Part shown: piece by piece, positions 6,966-12,150 of the stretch
Numbering within the stretch: the first letter of the stretch is position 1
Layout: each line of letters starts with the position of its first letter
From: Verrucomicrobiaceae bacterium
GTDB taxonomy: Bacteria > Verrucomicrobiota > Verrucomicrobiae > Verrucomicrobiales > Akkermansiaceae
Assembly: GCA_947372405.1 (NCBI GenBank)
Contig: CANBTO010000092.1
Span: 1-12,150, forward strand
Direction of reading: 5' to 3'
Length of the DNA: 12,150 nucleotides
Position numbers and translations under genes: made by a program
Notes under the pieces: model-generated
What the model was told of the DNA's origin: nothing
Database searches by the model: none
Seen by the model: only the letters and a program-made list of their open reading frames with translations

Positions 6966-8795
6966 TTATTTGCTGGTGGCGCGTTCTTTGGCGTGAATGG
7001 CGCGTTCGCTGTAGTAAACCATGTCCATGCCAACCAGAGGCTGGCGGAAGGGATAGTGTTTGGCGATTTCCTGGATTTTCGGACTCTTGTCGTAAATCGC
7101 CACGCCGGGCGGATAGGTGGCCAGCAGCACCCGTCCGTCCAGAACCAGGGCTGTGAAATCCTTGTAGTCGTCCGCGACCTCCGAGATCGGCCCCGATCCA
7201 TGGGACGAAGGTGAGATCAAAATGCCGGTGGCAGGCGTTTGCAGGTCCGCTGCGACGGATTCAAGTTTGAGAAAACCCTCACGGGTAGGCGGCAGCCAGA
7301 TACTCACCCTATCCGCGTACCAGGCAACAGCCCATGGCTGGTCCGAGAAAACGACCTGTTTCTCAGTGACGAATCCCTTGAGACCGGAAACCTTGCTGTT
7401 CAGAGCGGGAGCGTAGTAAGGCGGCCAGTGGGGGACTCCACCACGGTCCCTGAGATGCATGCCCACGCGCACCTTGTTAGGTAGCGCAAGGACCAATGGC
7501 AGTGCGCAGATGACGATGATCACCATGTGGTGGACGTTCCTGAGCGCGGGTGTCGATGCGACGAATTCGAGACGGCTCCAGAGGATGGAGATGAAGGCCA
7601 GGCCATAGGCCGTCATGATGGGTGCGAAAAGCAGGTGGAGCTGGTTTGGGTCCAACGGCTCCTTGGTGATGCCGAAGAACGCCAACCCGAAGGCCGTGGT
7701 GATCCACATCAGCAGGATGGCCCAGCGGAAATTGGCAATCGAAGCACGCTTGAATGGATGCAGCAGGGAAATGAAAAACAACGGAGCCACCACAATGCCG
7801 CCGAGGAAGGGTATGATGTCAGTGGCCTGGAGCAGGGTGGTGCTGAGGATTTTCGCGATCAGGCCATCTAGCACGAGCGGTTGCGCGGAGAGGTCGCTGT
7901 TGCGCATCACCATGCTCTCGGAGCCGTTGGCGAGGCCGTTGTAAAGCGTCAGGAAGGCGGTGCCGAAGGGCGAGTCAGTGATGTTCTGGTTCCGCATGAC
8001 CGGCCCGATGGCGGCGATCAGTAGCAGGGCGAGCACTGAGATGCCGACGATGCCGCGAGGGCGGAAGGCGATGGCGGCGAATATGATATATCCCAGAGCG
8101 ATCCAAACCGTCATCCAGTGGGCGAGCGCCAGTAAGGTGAAGAATACCCCGGCGACTACGGCTGGAGTCATCGCGAGGCGGCCTTCCGAAGCGGCTTCCA
8201 CCGCGCGGTAGACGAAATAAATGCCGCAGGAAAAGAGCAGCAGCATGAGCATCTGCGGCAATCCGCTCAGCGAGTAGTTCCAGAAAGTCTCACAGAAAAG
8301 CATCAGGATGGCGCAAACCCCGGCGATCTTGGCATCGAAAATCCTCGAGATCAGGAGGTAGTTCACTCCGATGGCCATCAGAAAAAACAAGGTGGATACC
8401 GTAGCAATCACACGGTCCAGCGGATAGACCATTTCGTTTTCCCCCATCTGCCACGCATCCGAGTCATCCGCGCCGATGAGCTTGAGTACGGCTGCGTTGA
8501 GCAGTGGATTGAGCGGGGATTGGTAGGTGTCCTGAAAGCCCATCAGGGAGACCGAGTGTTTCTCCGCCTTCTCCGTCTGATAGTAGGCGGCTGGCCGGAT
8601 CATCTTGGTGGTGAACCCGTTGCCCCGGGCGATTTCCCGGGCGATCTGCGCCTGGTCCATAGCCTGAGGGGAATTCAAGCCGCGGAATAGAGTGAAGAGA
8701 TTGCCAAGGGTGAGGATGATCAGAATCAGGAAAAACAAACTGCGCCGAATCAGGATGCCGGCGTCGATGTTGGTTGAGGAAGTGGGGCTGCTCAT
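6966..8795 (-). CDS. Multi-pass membrane protein, GT-C / GT39-like
   Basis: A 609-residue integral membrane protein. TM1 is about residues 18-37, followed by a large extracytoplasmic loop containing PQAMDQAQIAREIARGNGF (43-61) and QSPLNPLLNAAVL (92-104). Asp47 and this layout match the first loop of GT-C enzymes such as ArnT/PMT-like GT39 proteins, which transfer sugars from a polyprenyl-phosphate donor. About ten further hydrophobic segments follow from about residue 129 to 438, and the last 170 residues are soluble and probably extracytoplasmic. Acceptor and donor are unknown, and only the first-loop pattern supports catalysis, so 'GT39-like' is cautious. It sits 28 nt after the response regulator and 5 nt before xseB in the putative operon. 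Sharing an operon with dxs, which makes precursors of polyprenyl carriers, is consistent with a glycosyltransfer role. Confidence 0.72.
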   Translation of the reverse strand: MSSPTSSTNIDAGILIRRSLFFLILIILTLGNLFTLFRGLNSPQAMDQAQIAREIARGNGFTTKMIRPAAYYQTEKAEKHSVSLMGFQDTYQSPLNPLLNAAVLKLIGADDSDAWQMGENEMVYPLDRVIATVSTLFFLMAIGVNYLLISRIFDAKIAGVCAILMLFCETFWNYSLSGLPQMLMLLLFSCGIYFVYRAVEAASEGRLAMTPAVVAGVFFTLLALAHWMTVWIALGYIIFAAIAFRPRGIVGISVLALLLIAAIGPVMRNQNITDSPFGTAFLTLYNGLANGSESMVMRNSDLSAQPLVLDGLIAKILSTTLLQATDIIPFLGGIVVAPLFFISLLHPFKRASIANFRWAILLMWITTAFGLAFFGITKEPLDPNQLHLLFAPIMTAYGLAFISILWSRLEFVASTPALRNVHHMVIIVICALPLVLALPNKVRVGMHLRDRGGVPHWPPYYAPALNSKVSGLKGFVTEKQVVFSDQPWAVAWYADRVSIWLPPTREGFLKLESVAADLQTPATGILISPSSHGSGPISEVADDYKDFTALVLDGRVLLATYPPGVAIYDKSPKIQEIAKHYPFRQPLVGMDMVYYSERAIHAKERATSK

Positions 8796-8823
8796 GGAGA
8801 GTGGGACAAGGGGAAGGAAAGGA

Positions 8824-10191
8824 TCAGATGCCGAGTTCCTTCAATTTCCGCTGAAGGGTTCTGCGGCTGACACCAAGAAGATCGGCCGCATGGGTGCGGT
8901 TTCCCTTGGCTACGGAGAGTGCGGCTCGGATGGCGTTGGTTTCGAGGGCATGCAAGTTGAATTCCGCCGCAGCATCAAGGGCGATTTTGGAAACGACGGA
9001 TGCCTCGCCGGCGGGTGGCGGCGGGGATAGCAGGAATTGCGGCAGGTGGCGGATGTCGATGACGGGATCGTTGCTCATCACCACTCCGTGTTCGATGGCG
9101 GTGCGGAGCTCGCGCACGTTGCCTGGCCAGGAGTAGGCGAGGAGCACCTGCATGGCTGCGTCGGTGAGGGGTTTTAGAGGTCGTTCGTTTTCCTTCGCGA
9201 ATTCCTGCAGGAAGGCGCCCGCCAGCAGGACGATGTCCTCGCGCCGCACCCGCAGCGGTGGCATTTCGATCTTCACCACGTTGAGGCGGAAATACAGATC
9301 CTCGCGGAAATCCCCGCGATCGACCATTTCACGCAGGTTCCTGTTGGTGGCGGCGATAACCCGGACGTCCACCTTGATCGGGTTATTTGATCCCACCCGC
9401 TCAAGCGTGCGCTCGGACAACACCCGCAGCAGCTTGATTTGCGTGGCCGAGTCGATTTCCCCGATTTCATCGAGAAACAACGTGCCGCCATCCGCCTGCT
9501 CGAAGCGGCCGATCCGGCGTTGGGCGGCTCCGGTGAAGGCTCCTTTCTCATGTCCGAAAAGCTCGCTTTCCAAAAGCTGAGCCGAGAGCGCCGCGCAATG
9601 GACCGTCACCATCTTCGCCGCAGGACGTCCTGAAAGATGGTGCAGCAGGCCGGCGACCACCTCCTTGCCTGTTCCGGACTCCCCTTCGATGAGGATCGTG
9701 GCACGGGTGGGCGCGACCTGCTGGATGATTTCCGTGACCTTGTGGATCTCCGGAGATTTGCCGATCAGGCGGTCGAGCTTGTGGTTTTTTTTGACCTGCT
9801 GGGCGAGTTGCTTGTTCTCGGTTTCCAGGTGGCGGTTGCGCAGCGCGCGCTTGAGCAGCATTTCCACCTCGTCAAGGTTGAGCGGCTTGGTGACGAAGTG
9901 CCAGGCTCCGCGGCGCATGGCCTCCACGGCGGTGTCCACCGAGCCATAGGCGGTCATCATGATCGCCACCGGCGGGTCCGGCAGGGCGAGCGCCGCATCG
10001 AGGAGGTCCATCCCGGAATCTCCACCGAGACGCAAATCCGTCAAAAGGAGCTGGATGTGTTCTGACTTGAGGATGGCGAGCGCCTCGCTGGTTCCGGCGG
10101 CGGTGTAAACCTCGAAGTCCTCCTCCAGCGCGCTGCGCAGTCCTTCGCGGGTGGAGCGTTCGTCCTCGACGATGAGCAGGGTGGGAAGCAT
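8824..10191 (-). CDS. Sigma-54-dependent response regulator, NtrC family
   Basis: A 455-residue transcription activator with the full NtrC architecture. The receiver domain (about 1-120) has acidic residues E9/D10/E11, phospho-acceptor Asp52 in LLTDLRL, Thr80 and Lys102. The AAA+ domain (about 140-375) has Walker A GESGTGKE at 170-177, the sigma-54 contact loop GAFTGA at 217-222, and Walker B GGTLFLDEIGE at 235-245. The C-terminal Fis-type helix-turn-helix ends in NRTHAADLLGVSRRTLQRKL. When phosphorylated it should oligomerise and drive ATP-dependent open-complex formation by sigma-54 RNA polymerase. No residue essential for this appears missing. It starts 22 nt after the histidine kinase, its likely partner. 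Target genes cannot be told from the window: I found no convincing -24/-12 promoter nearby. Confidence 0.95.
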   Translation of the reverse strand: MLPTLLIVEDERSTREGLRSALEEDFEVYTAAGTSEALAILKSEHIQLLLTDLRLGGDSGMDLLDAALALPDPPVAIMMTAYGSVDTAVEAMRRGAWHFVTKPLNLDEVEMLLKRALRNRHLETENKQLAQQVKKNHKLDRLIGKSPEIHKVTEIIQQVAPTRATILIEGESGTGKEVVAGLLHHLSGRPAAKMVTVHCAALSAQLLESELFGHEKGAFTGAAQRRIGRFEQADGGTLFLDEIGEIDSATQIKLLRVLSERTLERVGSNNPIKVDVRVIAATNRNLREMVDRGDFREDLYFRLNVVKIEMPPLRVRREDIVLLAGAFLQEFAKENERPLKPLTDAAMQVLLAYSWPGNVRELRTAIEHGVVMSNDPVIDIRHLPQFLLSPPPPAGEASVVSKIALDAAAEFNLHALETNAIRAALSVAKGNRTHAADLLGVSRRTLQRKLKELGI

Positions 10192-10213
10192 CTGGAATTC
10201 GCGATATGAAGTT

Positions 10214-11386
10214 TCAGAGTTCGATCACCGGATCGGGTGGCGCAAGCAGCCTGACCGAACGCTCGGCCCTCGGCAGGTGGATGGTGACGCGGGTGCCTTT
10301 CCGCTCCTCGCTCTCGATGGCGATTTCACCACCATGTTCGCGGATGATGCGCCGCACGATAAGCAGCCCGAGGCCGGAGCCGGAGGACTTGGTGGTGCGG
10401 TATGGCTCGAAGATCGCGCCCATGTGTTCCGGAGAAATGCCGGTGCCGTTGTCCTCGATGGAAACCACGTATTCAAAATCATTCACGCGGGTGCGGATGG
10501 TGATGCGGCCGTCCTTGCCGGGCAGCGCCTGATAGGCATTGCGGACGAGGTTGTAGAAAACCTGCTGGAACTGCCCGGGATCGAGCACGGCGGGCGGAAG
10601 GGATGAGGCGAGGTCCAGCGCGACGGCGATTTTCCGTGACTCCAGCTCAGGCTCTAACAGCCGCAGCGTTTCGCGCAGCACGGCATGGAGGTCCGTGCGT
10701 TCCCTGCGCGGCGCGGACGGCCGGACGGCATGCAGGAACTGCTTGAGGATAGTATCCAGGCGCTGGATTTCACCACGGGCGGTGGACAGGTTTTCCTCGA
10801 GTGGCTTGCGGTCGCCGGGCGGGAGCTTGCGCAGCTTGCGGCCGAGGAGTTGCAGGTGGATGTCCAGCGAGTTGAGCGGATTGCCGATCTCGTGGGCGAC
10901 GCCGGCGGCGAGCAGGGTCAGCGCATTGAGGCGCTCGGACTCCAGGGTTTCCTCGGCTTCGGCGCGCGTGCTCGTCAAATCCCTCACCAGCATCACATAG
11001 CCAAGCGTCTCGGCGGAATTTTCCCCTTCATCGATCGGAGCAAGGTAGAAGTTGAGAAAGCGGTTTTCCGGGTAGAACACCTCGAGGTCCCGGCTGATCG
11101 TGCGGCCGGGTTTGCCCAGCGTCTCCCAGTCCAACCCGCAGATACGGGATGACAGGTGCTCGCCCACGGTTTTTTCCGGGTCCAGCCCGAAAAACCGGCA
11201 TGCCGCACGGTTGACGAAGCCAATCACTCCCTGCGGATCGAGAACGATCACGCCTTCCTCAAGCGCTTCGAAGACTTTTTCGAGAAACCCTTTCTCACGG
11301 ATCAACCGCGTCACGATCTGCTGCACCTCGCCGTGCTCGACGCGGTCCAGACGGGATACGAGTTTTTCCAGAAAGCCGGATTTCAC
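10214..11386 (-). CDS. Soluble PAS-domain sensor histidine kinase, NtrB-like
   Basis: A 390-residue kinase expected to phosphorylate the adjacent NtrC-type regulator. No transmembrane segment or signal peptide is visible, so it senses a cytoplasmic signal. Order: a charged helical N-terminus (1-35), a PAS domain (about 36-140, with FEALEEGVIVLDPQGVIGFVN at its start), the HisKA dimerisation domain with H-box AAGVAHEIGNPLNSL and phospho-acceptor His165, then the HATPase domain with N-box NLVRNAYQAL at 279-288, G1 DNGTGI at 312-317, F-box-like FEPYRTTK and G2 GSGLGL at 336-341. The start is a GTG at 11386: there is no in-frame ATG before the PAS domain. No clear Shine-Dalgarno. It is the first gene of the putative operon and is divergent from cutA. 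The ligand of the PAS domain is unknown. Confidence 0.93.
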   Translation of the reverse strand: MKSGFLEKLVSRLDRVEHGEVQQIVTRLIREKGFLEKVFEALEEGVIVLDPQGVIGFVNRAACRFFGLDPEKTVGEHLSSRICGLDWETLGKPGRTISRDLEVFYPENRFLNFYLAPIDEGENSAETLGYVMLVRDLTSTRAEAEETLESERLNALTLLAAGVAHEIGNPLNSLDIHLQLLGRKLRKLPPGDRKPLEENLSTARGEIQRLDTILKQFLHAVRPSAPRRERTDLHAVLRETLRLLEPELESRKIAVALDLASSLPPAVLDPGQFQQVFYNLVRNAYQALPGKDGRITIRTRVNDFEYVVSIEDNGTGISPEHMGAIFEPYRTTKSSGSGLGLLIVRRIIREHGGEIAIESEERKGTRVTIHLPRAERSVRLLAPPDPVIEL

Positions 11387-11428
11387 GGAAGGTTTGCCAG
11401 TTCGGGGTTTTCAGTGTTGAGAAATGGC
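11387..11428. promoter_or_regulatory. Divergent intergenic region between histidine kinase and cutA
   Basis: Only 42 bp separate the two divergent start codons, so the promoters of the operon and of cutA must lie here or reach into the flanking coding ends. I could not pick out a convincing -35/-10 pair or a sigma-54 -24/-12 element. The call rests on gene orientation only. Confidence 0.35.
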
Positions 11429-11749
11429 ATGGATAACATCCGCTTGGTGCTCTGTACGTTTCCTTCCACTGATTCGGCGCGACAAATTGGCACGGCGCTG
11501 GTGGAAAAGCAACTCGCCGCATGTGTCAATCTCGTCCCAGGCGTGGAGTCGATCTACCGCTGGCATGGCAAGCTGGAAACCGCGGCCGAAACCCTCGCCA
11601 TTTTCAAAACCAGCGCAGCCGCGTTTCCGGATTTCGAAAAGGAACTCTCCGCGCTCCATCCCTACGACGTGCCGGAGATCATAGCCCTTGAACCTGCCGC
11701 CGTTTCACCCGCTTACGCCTCCTGGCTGCTGGGCGGCATCGGTCCATAG
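11429..11749 (+). CDS. cutA: CutA1-family protein (divalent ion tolerance)
   Basis: A 106-residue protein matching the trimeric CutA1 family along its whole length. Characteristic blocks: VLCTFPSTDSARQI at 7-20, VEKQLAACVNLVPGVESIYRWHGK split over 25-48 with ACVN at 31-34 and SIYRWHGK at 41-48, FKTS at 59-62 and HPYDVPEIIAL at 77-87. Historically linked to copper/divalent-metal tolerance; the true molecular role of CutA1 is unsettled. The ATG at 11429 is chosen because it gives the standard family length; the frame continues upstream to 11156 but that part is antisense to the kinase gene. A weak purine stretch (GAGAAA) lies just upstream. Cytoplasmic; no signal peptide. Confidence 0.93.
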   Translation: MDNIRLVLCTFPSTDSARQIGTALVEKQLAACVNLVPGVESIYRWHGKLETAAETLAIFKTSAAAFPDFEKELSALHPYDVPEIIALEPAAVSPAYASWLLGGIGP

Positions 11750-11871
11750 GCCATCTGAGAATGACCGGAAACGAAGTTCCGATTCACGTAGCAGGGCACC
11801 GGACCGGCGGGTTGGAAACTCGGATTCAAAGAAGGACGTTGTCGCCGGTTGCATCCCATGGCTCGTTCTGT

Positions 11872-12150
11872 CTATTTTTTATCCGTCATCGAAATAGCGA
11901 CATCCATAAATAGTTTTTCTGTATAAAGAAGACCTTGCCCGGTATTCACCATCGTCAGAACCTCCAATTTCGGATCGTAAATCGCTGACGCTTCCTCGGT
12001 CATTGATATCCCGCAGAGCACTAAAAGTTCATTCAAAGAATGCTCAGGGGTGGGGTTTTTCTCTGATTTATTTGGGACGTCATCTTGTCCACCGAAAGGG
12101 TCGGGATCCTCCGTTACGTCACTGGAACGAACTCCATTCATTACTTCGGG
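11872..12150 (-). CDS. C-terminal part of an unidentified protein, truncated by the window edge
   Basis: The frame is open to the right edge of the window. The first in-window ATG, at 12141, gives 89 residues, but the gene probably starts further right. The visible part has an acidic, Pro/Gly/Asp-rich linker (DPFGGQDD region) and then a compact segment with LLVLCGISM, ASAIYDPKLEVLTMVNT and YTEKLFMDV, ending in a lysine-rich tail. The pattern 'predicted strand, IYDPK, LTMVNT, helix' resembles the conserved end I associate with large Verrucomicrobia secretin- or TonB-like proteins, but this is recollection of a pattern, not a match I could confirm. It converges on cutA; the 122-bp spacer 11750-11871 holds only a short CGGAA/TTCCG hairpin (11766-11781) without a T-run. 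Confidence 0.6.
   Translation of the reverse strand, partial: PEVMNGVRSSDVTEDPDPFGGQDDVPNKSEKNPTPEHSLNELLVLCGISMTEEASAIYDPKLEVLTMVNTGQGLLYTEKLFMDVAISMTDKK

Noticed and set aside
11387..11500. Possible sigma-54 promoter near the operon start and in cutA (TTGGCAC within cutA)
   Set aside because: The -12 GC element is missing at the right spacing; other TGGCAC sites in the window also lack it.
11766..11781. CGGAA/TTCCG hairpin after cutA as a terminator
   Set aside because: Only 5 bp of stem and no T-run after it.
1..12150. CRISPR arrays, tRNA or rRNA genes, riboswitches, insertion sequences, defence or toxin-antitoxin genes
   Set aside because: None was recognised on either strand on direct reading.

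Overview
The window looks like a chromosomal segment of a Verrucomicrobia-like bacterium (tentative). Three things point there: start codons with almost no recognisable Shine-Dalgarno sequence, a divergent Dxs, and a rightmost gene whose C-terminus resembles the 'IYDPK...VNT' tails I associate with large Verrucomicrobia proteins. No rRNA, tRNA, CRISPR array, insertion sequence or complete mobile element was seen.

Left part (1 to about 4.62 kb): an accessory-looking patch of mixed orientation with more A/T-rich spacers (judged by eye). On the plus strand are the C-terminal part of an unrecognised protein and a sulfotransferase of the carbohydrate (Sulfotransfer_2-like) type. Facing them on the minus strand are a secreted TIM-barrel protein with glycoside-hydrolase-like acidic residues, a second sulfotransferase-like protein from a different family, a short stretch that reads as a frameshifted gene remnant, and a secreted protein ending in one Calx-beta domain. 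Together they suggest making, sulfating or remodelling an extracellular glycan. That is inference, since no polymerase or PAPS-synthesis gene is in view.

Middle part (4.75 to 11.39 kb): five tightly packed minus-strand genes that look like one operon. In transcription order they are a soluble PAS-containing NtrB-like histidine kinase, an NtrC-type sigma-54 activator, a GT-C/GT39-like membrane protein, xseB (exodeoxyribonuclease VII small subunit) and dxs (first enzyme of the MEP isoprenoid pathway). Gaps are 22, 28 and 5 nt, followed by a 20-nt overlap of xseB and dxs. The kinase and regulator are an obvious cognate pair, but their target is not visible. A link to envelope building is plausible because isoprenoid-lipid carriers feed GT-C enzymes.

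Right part (11.39 to 12.15 kb): cutA, divergent from the operon across a 42-bp spacer, then the C-terminal end of an unidentified minus-strand protein that runs off the window.

No dramatic new system is evident. The most interesting points are the two-family sulfotransferase locus, the frameshifted remnant inside it, the operon joining a two-component system to xseB-dxs, and the unusual residues in the Dxs cofactor site.
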